A DNA stretch of 35,670 bases from Puniceicoccales bacterium Verruco_01 (GTDB lineage: Bacteria; Verrucomicrobiota; Verrucomicrobiia; Opitutales; Oceanipulchritudinaceae), in contig LVBV01000026.1 in the NCBI GenBank assembly GCA_001604565.1, positions 1 through 35,670 on the forward strand, in the 5' to 3' direction. Positions 6,969 through 14,415 of the stretch are shown piece by piece. The notes under the pieces were generated by a model, which saw only the letters and a list, made by a program, of their open reading frames with translations, did not search any database and was not told where the DNA came from. The number at the start of each line of letters is the position of its first letter. Position 1 is the first letter of the stretch. The translations under genes were made by a program, and so were the position numbers.

Positions 6969-7895
6969 ATGAAGGCAATCTCTCGTTTTGCGGTGGCTCT
7001 CCTAATTTTATCGCTTGGTCTTCACGCTACGGCAACGGCGGACGAACCTGCCGCGAAGGCGACGGCCCGCGCGCCTCGCGCCTCCTCGTGGTTCAAGGCG
7101 ACACTTGTTGCGCCCGGCACCTGGTGTATCGACGATCACGGCACTTCCAATGTGTATCTGGCGATCGGCGCCGAGAAGGCGCTTGTGATCGACACCGGAA
7201 GCGGCGCGGCGGACCTGCGCGGGTATCTGGAGTCGATCACCTCCCTGCCTCTCGTCGTCCTCAACACGCACTGGCACCCCGATCACGTCGGCGCGGATTA
7301 CCAGTTTGACGAGATTCTCATCACCGCGGCGGATGCGATGCTGCTCCAGAACATGAAGCCGCCCTTCGACGCGAAATTCCTCGCCGGGATGGGCCTTCCC
7401 GCCGTGCCGGAGGAAGATCGTTACAAGGGAGCGGTCCGCGAGTTTGCGACGCGCGAGGTGAAGGATGGCGACTTCATCGACCTTGGCGGGCGCCGGATCG
7501 AGGTGATCGCCACCCCCGGGCATACGCCGGGGGAGATCGTTCTCTTGGACGGGGCCAACCGCATCCTCTTTGCCGGCGACAACAACAACGGGCTTGTCTG
7601 GCTGCAACTGGCCGGAAGTCCCCCGCTGACGACCTTCCTTGAGTCGCTGCGGAAGCTGGAAAAGCGCCTCCCGGAATTCTCGATGCTCCTGCCCGGGCAC
7701 GGCGGCCCTTCCGACGGCTCCCGCGTCCTCGACCAGATCCGCTGTGTGGAGACCATTCTGGACGGTTCCGCGACGAGCGAGCCCTATCACGCGGGTCCCG
7801 GCGACGGGCGCGTGTCCACCTTCGGCGCCGCCGCGGTGGTCTATGATCCCAACAACCTGCGCAAGGCGGACGAGGCCGGAAAAACGGACAAATAG
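6969..7895 (+). CDS. Exported metallo-beta-lactamase-fold hydrolase
   Basis: This 308-residue protein has a signal peptide (MKAISRF, then a hydrophobic stretch ending at about ATATA, residue 24), so it is probably periplasmic. The mature part has the zinc hydrolase motif HWHPDH (His101, His103, Asp105, His106), followed by TPGHTPGEIVLLD with the next metal His, FAGDN with the bridging Asp, and LLPGHGGP with the last His. The substrate cannot be told from the sequence: the fold covers beta-lactamases, lactonases, glyoxalase II-like thioesterases and phosphodiesterases. It ends 16 bases from the stop of convergent glgA and shows no operon partner. The ATG at 6969 has no strong ribosome site but is the only start that gives a full signal peptide. 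Confidence 0.88.
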   Translation: MKAISRFAVALLILSLGLHATATADEPAAKATARAPRASSWFKATLVAPGTWCIDDHGTSNVYLAIGAEKALVIDTGSGAADLRGYLESITSLPLVVLNTHWHPDHVGADYQFDEILITAADAMLLQNMKPPFDAKFLAGMGLPAVPEEDRYKGAVREFATREVKDGDFIDLGGRRIEVIATPGHTPGEIVLLDGANRILFAGDNNNGLVWLQLAGSPPLTTFLESLRKLEKRLPEFSMLLPGHGGPSDGSRVLDQIRCVETILDGSATSEPYHAGPGDGRVSTFGAAAVVYDPNNLRKADEAGKTDK

Positions 7896-7911
7896 GAGCC
7901 GACAGACCCTA

Positions 7912-9432
7912 CTACTTTGCGGGCAGGGGAGTGTTGCTCACGATTCCCTGCCGCGTTTCGATCGCCCAGCGATAGACGTTCGTGTAGGCGGCGGCGCTGG
8001 TGTCCCACGTGAAGTCCTGCCGCATGCCGTGCTCGCGCAAGAGTCGGATGTGGTCGGGCTTCTCGTGATAGACCTTGAGCGACTGCAGGATCGCGCCGAA
8101 GAGCGCCTCGCCGCTGGCTTCGTCGAAGAGGAAACCCGTGCCGGAGGCGTCCGCCTCGTTGTACGGACGCACTGTATCCGCTAGGCCGCCGGTCCTGCGG
8201 ACGACCGGGATTGTCCCGTAGGCCATTGCATACATCTGGCCGAGGCCGCAGGGCTCGAAGCGGCTCGGCATAAGGAAAAAGTCCGCACCTCCGTAAATAA
8301 GCCGCGCGCGGGCGTCGTCAAAGCCGATCCATGTGGCGAATCGCCCGCCGTAGCGCCCGTGGAAGTCGCTGAAGGCGTACTCCAGATCGCTCTCGCCCAT
8401 GCCGAGGACGACGAACTGGGCGTCGGTCTCCTGCATGAGGCGCGGGACGATCCCGCGCAGGATATCGAGACCCTTCTGCCCGAAGAGCCGCGAGACCACG
8501 CCGTACACCGGCGTCTCCGGGCGGTAATTGAGGCCGAATTTCTCGCAGAGCGCCTTCTTTGAAAGCTCCTTGGGGGCGAGATCGCCATGCCAGAAGGGGG
8601 CGGGGAGGGCCTTGTCAGTCCGGGGATTCCAGACGCTCGTGTCGATGCCGTTCAGCACTCCCACTAGATCTGCCGCGCGGAAGGAGAGAATGCTGTTCAG
8701 GCCCTGTCCGCCGATCGGACCCTGTATTTCCTGCGCGTAGGTGGGACTGACGGTGGTGATCTTCGTGGAGTGGAAGATGCCGCCCTTAAGCATGGAAACG
8801 GCGCCCATCGCCTCGATGTGGTCCGCGCGGAAGAGCCACTCCGGAAGGCCGAGGAAGCCGATGATGGAATGGTCGCAGTAGCCCTGATGCTGGATGTTGT
8901 GGATCGTGAGGATGCTGGCGGCCCTGCCGAGCGGAGTGCCCGCGTACACGGTGTTCAGCATCACCGGGACGAGCCCCGTCGGCCAGTCGTGGACGTGTAC
9001 CACGTCGGGCATCCAGTCCATCCAGAAGCACAAATCGAGCGCCGCGCGGCTGAAGAAGCCGAAGCGCCGGTCGTTGTCGGAATGCCAGCCCCAGGGGCCC
9101 TCGTAGATCTCCGGGCGGGAGAAAAACTCGTCGTATTCGATGAAGTAACCGCTTACCTCGCTACCCGGCAGAACGCGCTCCCACACACGTGCGTAGCGGA
9201 CGCCCGTGCCCATCTGCACCGAGAGCGGCTTGCCCTGAGGGTGCCACTGGCTGTCGCGGCGGATGGAGCCGTAGAGGGGGCACACGACCTTCACGTCGTG
9301 GCCCAGGGCGGCGAGCGCCTTGGGCAGGGCTCCCGTGACGTCTGCGAGACCGCCCACCTTCGCAAAGGGGGCCACTTCCGGTGTTACGATGAGAATTTTC
9401 ACAAGAGGAGTAGGGGCGATATATACCTTCAT
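7912..9432 (-). CDS. glgA: Glycogen synthase (ADP-glucose type, GT5)
   Basis: This enzyme transfers glucose from ADP-glucose to the end of an alpha-1,4-glucan in glycogen synthesis. The N-terminal GT-B domain has the ADP-glucose loop KVGGLADVTGALP. The C-terminal domain has PSRFEPCGLGQMYAMAYGT followed by RRTGGLADTV, both typical of GlgA. At 506 residues from the ATG at 9432 it is close to the family length. Homology begins at VKILIVTPEVAPFAKVGG, whose first codon is a GTG at 9402, so a start there (496 residues) is equally possible. Neither start has a good ribosome site. No other glycogen genes are nearby. Confidence 0.95.
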   Translation of the reverse strand: MKVYIAPTPLVKILIVTPEVAPFAKVGGLADVTGALPKALAALGHDVKVVCPLYGSIRRDSQWHPQGKPLSVQMGTGVRYARVWERVLPGSEVSGYFIEYDEFFSRPEIYEGPWGWHSDNDRRFGFFSRAALDLCFWMDWMPDVVHVHDWPTGLVPVMLNTVYAGTPLGRAASILTIHNIQHQGYCDHSIIGFLGLPEWLFRADHIEAMGAVSMLKGGIFHSTKITTVSPTYAQEIQGPIGGQGLNSILSFRAADLVGVLNGIDTSVWNPRTDKALPAPFWHGDLAPKELSKKALCEKFGLNYRPETPVYGVVSRLFGQKGLDILRGIVPRLMQETDAQFVVLGMGESDLEYAFSDFHGRYGGRFATWIGFDDARARLIYGGADFFLMPSRFEPCGLGQMYAMAYGTIPVVRRTGGLADTVRPYNEADASGTGFLFDEASGEALFGAILQSLKVYHEKPDHIRLLREHGMRQDFTWDTSAAAYTNVYRWAIETRQGIVSNTPLPAK

Positions 9433-9529
9433 GTCGCCCGATCTCAAGACTTTGGAAGACGACGCCGCAGTCGAACCGCGCGGAAGCGGGCCCTCCGACG
9501 CTTTTTACGAAATGTTTTGCGAGGAATAA
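9431..9529 (+). CDS. Possible small acidic protein, 32 aa
   Basis: A short ORF starts MSPDLKTLEDDAAVE and ends DAFYEMFCEE. Its ATG shares the CATG at 9430-9433 with the upstream glgA start on the other strand, and its stop codon lies in the palindrome at 9527-9542. It would precede ispH in the same direction. A GAGGAG sequence exists but is over 20 bases upstream, too far for a normal ribosome site. The protein is not recognised, and it may simply be untranslated leader of ispH. Confidence 0.25.
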   Translation: MSPDLKTLEDDAAVEPRGSGPSDAFYEMFCEE

Positions 9530-9542
9530 CAGGGCCCTGTTA
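9527..9542. promoter_or_regulatory. Perfect 16-bp palindrome upstream of ispH
   Basis: TAACAGGGCCCTGTTA is a perfect inverted repeat without a spacer. It ends 20 bases before the ispH ATG. A dimeric repressor site is one reading and a chance palindrome another. No T-run follows, so a terminator is unlikely. Confidence 0.4.
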
Positions 9543-9562
9543 GTTCCTCCCTCATCATTGTG

Positions 9563-10435
9563 ATGAAGGTCATCAGGGCAAAGAGCGCGGGCTTCTGCTG
9601 GGGCGTGGAACGGGCGATCAAGATCGCGCGTTCGTTTGCCGACGGCGGGAAGCGCTCCGTGTTTTCCGACGGCCCGCTCATCCACAACCGCCAGATGATC
9701 CAGAATCTGGAGGCCGAGGGGATCCGCGACATCGGCGATTACCAGAGTCGCAAGCCGTTGGAGGAGAGTCTGGCCGAGGCCGGGGACGCCGTTCTCGTCG
9801 TCCGCGCGCACGGCGTTTCCCCGCAGCGGCGCGAGTACCTGAAGGGCCTTGGAGCGGAATTCCGCGACGCCACCTGTCCCGACGTGGGCATTGTGGCGGG
9901 CAAGATCCGCAAGTATGCCCGCGCCGGTTACGCTACCGTCATCTTCGGCGACCGCGATCATCCCGAGGTAATCGGCCTTCTCGGCTATGCGGAGGGCAGG
10001 GGTTTTCCCGTGCAGAAATGCGCCGATGTGGAGGCCCTGCCGCCTCTGGGCGACAAGGTGTGCCTGGTCTCGCAGACGACGATGTTCACGGACGATTTTC
10101 AGGTGATCGCGGAATGCCTCCGGCGGAAATACACGGAGGTTGTCGTCCTCGACACGATCTGCGGGGCCACCAAGGCGCGGCAGGAGGATGTCGCGCGCCT
10201 CGTTGCGTCGGGGGCCGAGGTGATCGTCGTCATCGGTGGGCATCATTCCGCCAACACCTGCAAGCTGGCGGACCTTTCCCGCCGTAGCGGCATCAAAACC
10301 CTACATGTGGAGACGGCGGCCGAGCTTTCCGAGGCGGACTTCGCCGGGGTGCAAATCGCGGGTGTCACCGCGGGCGCCTCCACGCCCGAATTCCTCATCG
10401 ACGCGGTGTGCGAGAAGCTCGTGGCGATGCGATAG
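9563..10435 (+). CDS. ispH: 4-hydroxy-3-methylbut-2-enyl diphosphate reductase
   Basis: IspH makes isopentenyl and dimethylallyl diphosphate from HMBPP in the last step of the MEP pathway. These feed undecaprenyl phosphate, the carrier used by MraY and MurG further along this window. The 290-residue protein carries the three cysteines of the 4Fe-4S cluster: Cys12 in AGFCWGV, Cys105 in DATCPDV and Cys200 in TICGATKARQ. It also has the substrate-binding segments VVRAHGVSP and GGHHSANT. The ATG at 9563 follows an in-frame GTG at 9560; the ATG is preferred. No strong ribosome site is visible. It is transcribed away from glgA. Confidence 0.96.
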   Translation: MKVIRAKSAGFCWGVERAIKIARSFADGGKRSVFSDGPLIHNRQMIQNLEAEGIRDIGDYQSRKPLEESLAEAGDAVLVVRAHGVSPQRREYLKGLGAEFRDATCPDVGIVAGKIRKYARAGYATVIFGDRDHPEVIGLLGYAEGRGFPVQKCADVEALPPLGDKVCLVSQTTMFTDDFQVIAECLRRKYTEVVVLDTICGATKARQEDVARLVASGAEVIVVIGGHHSANTCKLADLSRRSGIKTLHVETAAELSEADFAGVQIAGVTAGASTPEFLIDAVCEKLVAMR

Positions 10436-10873
10436 GGAGCAGAGCGTGTGTTTCTCCCGTCGGGGCGGAACCGTTGCCTCCCAGCGCTGTCAATCTGCAC
10501 TACGAACAGAATTTACAATCAGCGTGCCGCTCTTCGGTTCGCCGATCCTCAATGACGAAATTCGCCACTTCGTCGCGGGAGGGTGGTCGCATGCGGTGTA
10601 GGTACAACAAGAACCCGTCCACGAATGGACGGGTCCCTATTTTGGGGTAACGCAGGAGTTGGCTAAAAGCCTTGCTTGAAGGCTGGCCTTCAGAACAGCG
10701 TTTCCCGCTAAAATAGTCAAATCTTTTTCACAAAAAAAGAACTCATGACACTTTTGTTTCATTTCCTCACGATCCTTCCGACGTGTTATAGAAACGTCAA
10801 AGACTCGCCGGAGTCTTGCGCTTCCCGGGAAACGACCGAAAATACCCCCAAGCATTGATGCTGTGTGTGAGTC
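10436..10873. other. Intergenic region after ispH
   Basis: This 438-base stretch has no convincing gene. ORFs over it have no recognisable product. It contains a strong hairpin at 10613-10634, a second small hairpin AGCCTT-GCTTG-AAGGCT (10668-10684), and an AT-rich stretch at 10720-10760 that may belong to the promoter region of the receiver-domain gene. A GTTATAGA sequence near 10785 is -10-like, but I could not assign a -35 to it. Confidence 0.5.
10613..10634 (+). terminator. Probable terminator hairpin downstream of ispH
   Basis: ACCCGTCCA-CGAA-TGGACGGGT is a perfect 9-bp stem with a tetraloop. It is followed on the plus strand by CCCTATTTT, a weak U-tract. It lies 178 bases after the ispH stop codon, so either ispH has a long 3' end or a short unrecognised RNA lies before it. 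Confidence 0.55.
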
Positions 10874-11245
10874 ATGCCCCAAGGAAAAACAGTCCTCATC
10901 GCCGATGACGATGAATTGTGCCGCCGTGCGATCTCCTCGCTCGTAAGCGAATTCACCGTCGGAGAATTGATTCAGGCCCGAGACGGACTGGAAGCGCTGG
11001 AGCATTACATCGACGCCCGTCCCGACATCGTGTTTCTCGACATCAACATGCCGAACATGGACGGTTTCGAGGCACTCAAGCGCATCCGCGAGGCCAACCG
11101 CAATGCCTGCGTGGTGATCGTCTCCTCCAACGCCACCAAGGCCGACGTCTTCCGTGCGCTCAAGCTGGGCGCGCGCCACTACATCCGCAAGGACCTGCCG
11201 CGCGAGTGCCTCAGGCCGATGATCAAGCAGATGATGTCGGTGTAA
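10874..11245 (+). CDS. Stand-alone response regulator receiver protein
   Basis: This 123-residue protein consists of one CheY-like receiver domain. It has the acidic pocket ADDD (residues 11-13), the phosphorylation site Asp56 in VFLDINMPNMDG, the switch Ser in VIVSSNA, and the conserved Lys near YIRKDLP. There is no output domain, so it would act by protein contact (phosphorelay, motility or signalling hub). No kinase gene is adjacent and the target cannot be named. Its stop codon is one base from the end of convergent tlyA. The start has no clear ribosome site; the ATG at 10874 fits the domain length. Confidence 0.92.
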   Translation: MPQGKTVLIADDDELCRRAISSLVSEFTVGELIQARDGLEALEHYIDARPDIVFLDINMPNMDGFEALKRIREANRNACVVIVSSNATKADVFRALKLGARHYIRKDLPRECLRPMIKQMMSV

Positions 11246-11246
11246 G

Positions 11247-12017
11247 TTACTTTGCCGGAGCGGATTGCGACGCCTGCGCTTTGCGCAGGCCAAGGAGGAA
11301 TTCCACGTTCCCCTCCGCGCCCTGAATGGGTGATGTGCAAAGGCCGATTTCCTCCGATCCGGCGAGGTTTTCCCTGGCGAAGGATCGGATTTTTTCCACC
11401 ACCGCCGCGCGCAGGGCCTCGTCGCGGATCACGCCGTGGAAGCGGTCGGCGTCGTGCTTGCCCACCTCGAACTGCGGTTTGATGAGGCATACGAGGCTGC
11501 CGCCCACCTTCAGCGCGGGCCACACGGCGGGGAGTACCGAGGTTAGCGATATGAAGGAAAGATCCATCACAATAGCGTCGTAGGAAGGGTGGGGTAGTGT
11601 GGAAATGTCGAGAAAGCGTGCGTTGACCCCCTCGCGGTTTTCCACGCGGGCGTCCCTGCGGATCTTTTCGTGGAGCTGCGCGCGGCCCACGTCGATGCAG
11701 GTGACATGCGCCGCGCCGCGTTGCAGGCAGCAGTCGGTGAAGCCGCCCGTCGAGGCGCCGACGTCGAGAACCAGCTTTCCCGCAAGGTCGATCGGGAAGC
11801 AGGTGAGGAACCCCTCCAGCTTTTCGCCGCCGCGACTCACAAAGCGCGGCGGGGCCTCCACGGTGATGTCGATGTTCTCTAGAAACATATGACCTGCTTT
11901 GTCAAGGACTTGCGTGCCGCTCCTCACCTTGCCCTCAAGAATCATGAGCCTCGCCTGAGCTCTTGAGGGGGCCAGTCCCCGCGCGGCGAGGATTTCGTCG
12001 AGACGCAGTTTTTTCAC
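11247..12017 (-). CDS. tlyA: TlyA-family rRNA methyltransferase / hemolysin-like protein
   Basis: An N-terminal S4 RNA-binding domain (LRLDEILAARGLAPSRAQARLMILEGKVRSG) is joined to an FtsJ-like SAM methyltransferase domain (KLVLDVGASTGGFTDCCLQ, then VMDLSFISL and CLIKPQFEVG). In TlyA proteins of other bacteria this enzyme 2'-O-methylates 16S and 23S rRNA. The frame is open to 12137, but homology starts near KKLRLDE. I chose the GTG at 12017, which has AGGAAA upstream and gives 256 residues; an ATG at 12041 is the alternative. It is divergent from mraZ, and the space between them holds the MraZ box. Confidence 0.92.
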   Translation of the reverse strand: MKKLRLDEILAARGLAPSRAQARLMILEGKVRSGTQVLDKAGHMFLENIDITVEAPPRFVSRGGEKLEGFLTCFPIDLAGKLVLDVGASTGGFTDCCLQRGAAHVTCIDVGRAQLHEKIRRDARVENREGVNARFLDISTLPHPSYDAIVMDLSFISLTSVLPAVWPALKVGGSLVCLIKPQFEVGKHDADRFHGVIRDEALRAAVVEKIRSFARENLAGSEEIGLCTSPIQGAEGNVEFLLGLRKAQASQSAPAK

Positions 12018-12137
12018 TTTCCTGTTTCCGGAGCCTTCCATGGAAGAGTCAGTAAAACCCCGGAAGCCGCATGAATCAACGGGATTCCGGCCCTTCGGAA
12101 TTTCGCTCCAAAATGCACAAATTCTTCTCGTTGCCAC

Positions 12138-12187
12138 TTGACCTTGGGGGCGAAGTGGGTCAAAGTGGGGGAAAGTGGGGCGAGTGG
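12138..12187 (+). promoter_or_regulatory. MraZ box and candidate dcw promoter
   Basis: Three GTGGG copies (12155-12159, 12165-12169, 12175-12179) are spaced exactly 10 bases apart, with a fourth, imperfect GTGGA at 12184. This matches the known MraZ operator, TGGGN repeats with 5-base spacers, found upstream of mraZ in many bacteria. A TTGACC hexamer at 12138-12143 could be the -35 box, but I do not find a good -10 at the right distance. MraZ is expected to bind here and control its own operon. Confidence 0.85.
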
Positions 12188-12230
12188 AGCCCTAGTCATA
12201 GGCTCCCGACCCGCTTTGTGGAGAAGTGCT

Positions 12231-12665
12231 GTGGAGAAGAGCCCGATCAGTTACGTGAGCAATTTCCGCCATTCGCTGGATGGCCGGAGCCGCGTGACCG
12301 TGCCCTCGTCCTGGAGGGTGGAGGGCGACGAGCAGAACTACTATCTGGCCTGGCCGCACCCGGAGGGCTGCATCGCGTTTTTCACGCCGGAAATGCAGCG
12401 CGAGATCTTCGAGAAGATCAAGGGCGCCCAGCAGTCGGACGTCGAGACCCAGGCGCTTTTGCGCGAGGTCTTCGGCAACGCTCACTTCATGGGCTGCGAC
12501 CGTCAGGGCCGCATTCTCCTGCCCGAGGATCTCTGCCGCCATGCCGGCATCGAGAAGGACGTGGTCCTCGTCGGGCTAGGGCGCAATTTCCAGATTTGGT
12601 CCGCAGAGCGCTGGTCTCCCCCGAAGATCAACATTCTCGACGCAATGCGCAGGCTGGGCATCTAG
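12231..12665 (+). CDS. mraZ: Transcriptional regulator MraZ
   Basis: This 144-residue DNA-binding protein is the first gene of the dcw cluster. It has two SpoVT/AbrB-type MraZ repeats, the first around FRHSLDGRSRVTVPSSWR and the second around HFMGCDRQGRILLPEDLCRHAGIEKDVVLVGLG, each with the conserved DxxGR-like core. I chose the GTG at 12231 because GGAGAA precedes it by a suitable distance and because the protein then has family length; the frame is open upstream to 12138 across the operator, which cannot be coding. The first motif reads LDGRSR rather than the more usual LDxKGR. It probably represses or tunes the operon through the box at 12155-12187. Confidence 0.94.
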   Translation: MEKSPISYVSNFRHSLDGRSRVTVPSSWRVEGDEQNYYLAWPHPEGCIAFFTPEMQREIFEKIKGAQQSDVETQALLREVFGNAHFMGCDRQGRILLPEDLCRHAGIEKDVVLVGLGRNFQIWSAERWSPPKINILDAMRRLGI

Positions 12666-12729
12666 ACCCCCGGTTTGCGCATTCGGCCAATCCCTTTTCC
12701 AACCCAACCCTTTCACCCTTCCGAACGCC

Positions 12730-12924
12730 ATGATGGACCGCCTGTACGACAGCGGAATGCTCAGCAGCGGGCAAGAGCGGCACTGCAACAACTGGGAATA
12801 CCCCACGATGCCGCGCCTGAACCGCTCCGAGCCCTCGTTTTCACGCCAATCCTTCCGTCCCAACTTCGAATCCCGCAAGCGCGGGTACGTGGCAATCCTC
12901 ATCGACGTTCTTCGTGCCCGCTAA
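12730..12924 (+). CDS. Possible small basic protein, 64 aa, between mraZ and rsmH
   Basis: This ORF fills most of the 273-base gap between mraZ and rsmH. The product is basic, rich in Arg and Ser, and ends ESRKRGYVAILIDVLRAR. It is not recognised. It begins with a double ATG without a clear ribosome site, and internal ATGs exist (for example MPRLNRSEPS). The gap is long for this otherwise tight operon, which favours a real gene, but coding status is not proven. Confidence 0.4.
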   Translation: MMDRLYDSGMLSSGQERHCNNWEYPTMPRLNRSEPSFSRQSFRPNFESRKRGYVAILIDVLRAR

Positions 12925-12938
12925 AGCGAATCTCATCC

Positions 12939-13973
12939 ATGCCTCCCGCCTTCGCATTTGCCCTGCCCTTCCTCACGGGCGGGGTGACTCTTTTCCGCAG
13001 GGACGATCCCGCGGAAGGGGTCGGCGCGCCGGATGACTTGGGCGCCGCGGGCGGGCACGTTCCGGTTCTTTTGGAGGAAACTCTCGCGGCGCTTGCCGAG
13101 GGCGCGCCGCTCGGCGGTCCGGCGAAGGCTCTCGACTGCACCTTCGGCGGCGGCGGACATTCCCGCGCCATTCTGGAGCGCTTCCCCGCCTGCGCCCTCA
13201 CCGCGATCGATACCGATCCGGACGCGGCGCCCCGCGCGGAGGCCCTCGCGGCGGAATTCCCCGGAAGAGTGACCTTTATCGACGCGAACTTCGGCTCCCT
13301 TGCGAAGCTGCCTCTCGGCACGGGCTTCGGCGCGATCCTCTTCGACCTCGGCGTCTCCTCCTTCCACTTCGATAAGGGCGAGAGGGGCTTTTCCTTCCGC
13401 AGCGACGCCCCGCTCGACATGCGGATGAACCCGCGCGAGGGGATGAGCGCCGCCGAGTTTCTGGAGAAGGCCTCCGACGAGGATCTCGTGAAGGCCCTGC
13501 GCGACTACGCGGAGGAGCCCCGCTGGAAGGCGGCGCACCGCGCGATCCTCGCGGCGCGCGGCACCGGCAGGCTTTCCCGCACCCTTTCCTTCGCGGAGCT
13601 CGTGGCGGAGGCTGTTGGGACGCACGGTCCCCGGCGCATCCACCCGGCCACGCGCATCTTCCAGGGCGTGCGAATCGCGGTGAACCGCGAGATGGAGGTC
13701 CTTGAGGCGGCGTTGCCCGCGGCTTTCGACCTTCTCGCGCCCGGCGGCGTTCTTGCCGTCATCAGCTTCCACTCGCTGGAGGACCGCATCGTCAAGCGCT
13801 TCATGCGCCGCCTTGCGGGCATGCCGGAAGACCGTTTCGACAATTCCCCGCAGCAGAGCCGCGTCAAGCGTGCCGAACTGCACCAAACCAAGCCCGTCAC
13901 CGCTTCTCCGGAGGAGGAGGAGCGCAATCCCCGGGCGCGTTCCGCAAAACTGCGCGCGCTCACCCGGCTCTGA
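12939..13973 (+). CDS. rsmH: 16S rRNA (cytosine-1402-N4)-methyltransferase RsmH
   Basis: RsmH (MraW) methylates N4 of C1402 in 16S rRNA. The SAM-binding domain has GGHVPVLLEE, LDCTFGGGGHSRAILE, FDLGVSSFHFD and RGFSFRSDAPLDMRM. The C-terminal half has HPATRIFQGVRIAVN and VISFHSLEDRIVKRF. All are family hallmarks. From the ATG at 12939 it has 344 residues, with about 38 residues before the conserved start (the family usually has only a few), so a later start is possible, although no other in-frame ATG precedes the conserved part. It is the second recognisable gene of the dcw operon. Confidence 0.96.
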   Translation: MPPAFAFALPFLTGGVTLFRRDDPAEGVGAPDDLGAAGGHVPVLLEETLAALAEGAPLGGPAKALDCTFGGGGHSRAILERFPACALTAIDTDPDAAPRAEALAAEFPGRVTFIDANFGSLAKLPLGTGFGAILFDLGVSSFHFDKGERGFSFRSDAPLDMRMNPREGMSAAEFLEKASDEDLVKALRDYAEEPRWKAAHRAILAARGTGRLSRTLSFAELVAEAVGTHGPRRIHPATRIFQGVRIAVNREMEVLEAALPAAFDLLAPGGVLAVISFHSLEDRIVKRFMRRLAGMPEDRFDNSPQQSRVKRAELHQTKPVTASPEEEERNPRARSAKLRALTRL

Positions 13974-13995
13974 ACCACCGACCGACCGACCCGCC

Positions 13996-14412
13996 ATGAA
14001 AAAGACCACCCGCAACCCCCAGGACACGATCTACATTTACCGGATCGCCACGCTCCTGGCGCTCAACCTTCTCACCGCGACCGCAGGAGGACTGGGCCTT
14101 CTCTATATGAGGCAGCAAATCTCCGCCACCGCCGAAAGGGTGCGCGCGACGCAACTGGCCATCGCCGACACCGACCGCCGTCTGCAATACGTGAACGTCC
14201 AGATCGCCGAGGCCACCTCGCCCGACGCCCTCAAGCGCCGCGCGGCGGAACTGGCCCTGAACCTGAACGTGCCCGCGAACACGCAGGTGGTGCATCTGGC
14301 CGGCCTGCCGCAACTTCCCGGCAAAGTATCCGCGATCGCCTCCGCCACGGCGGAACCGATCTTCGTGACCTTTGAACTTGCCCTCCTCAAGGGGGGTGTG
14401 ACCTCCCGCTAA
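13996..14412 (+). CDS. ftsL: FtsL-like division protein
   Basis: This 138-residue protein has a short cytoplasmic N-terminus, one transmembrane segment (about residues 17-38, IATLLALNLLTATAGGLGLL) and an extracytoplasmic helical region (RQQISATAERVRATQLAIADTDRRLQYVNVQIAEA) that looks like a coiled coil. This topology and its place between rsmH and ftsI identify it as the FtsL position of the dcw cluster. FtsL binds FtsB and FtsQ and regulates FtsWI. Sequence similarity in this family is very low, so the call rests on position and topology. Confidence 0.75.
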   Translation: MKKTTRNPQDTIYIYRIATLLALNLLTATAGGLGLLYMRQQISATAERVRATQLAIADTDRRLQYVNVQIAEATSPDALKRRAAELALNLNVPANTQVVHLAGLPQLPGKVSAIASATAEPIFVTFELALLKGGVTSR

Positions 14413-14415
14413 CCT

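Noticed and set aside
12187..12205. Hairpin GAGCC-C-TA / TAGGCTC before mraZ as a riboswitch or attenuator
   Set aside because: It is a single short stem with a bulge and no T-run or known aptamer features. It may be chance.
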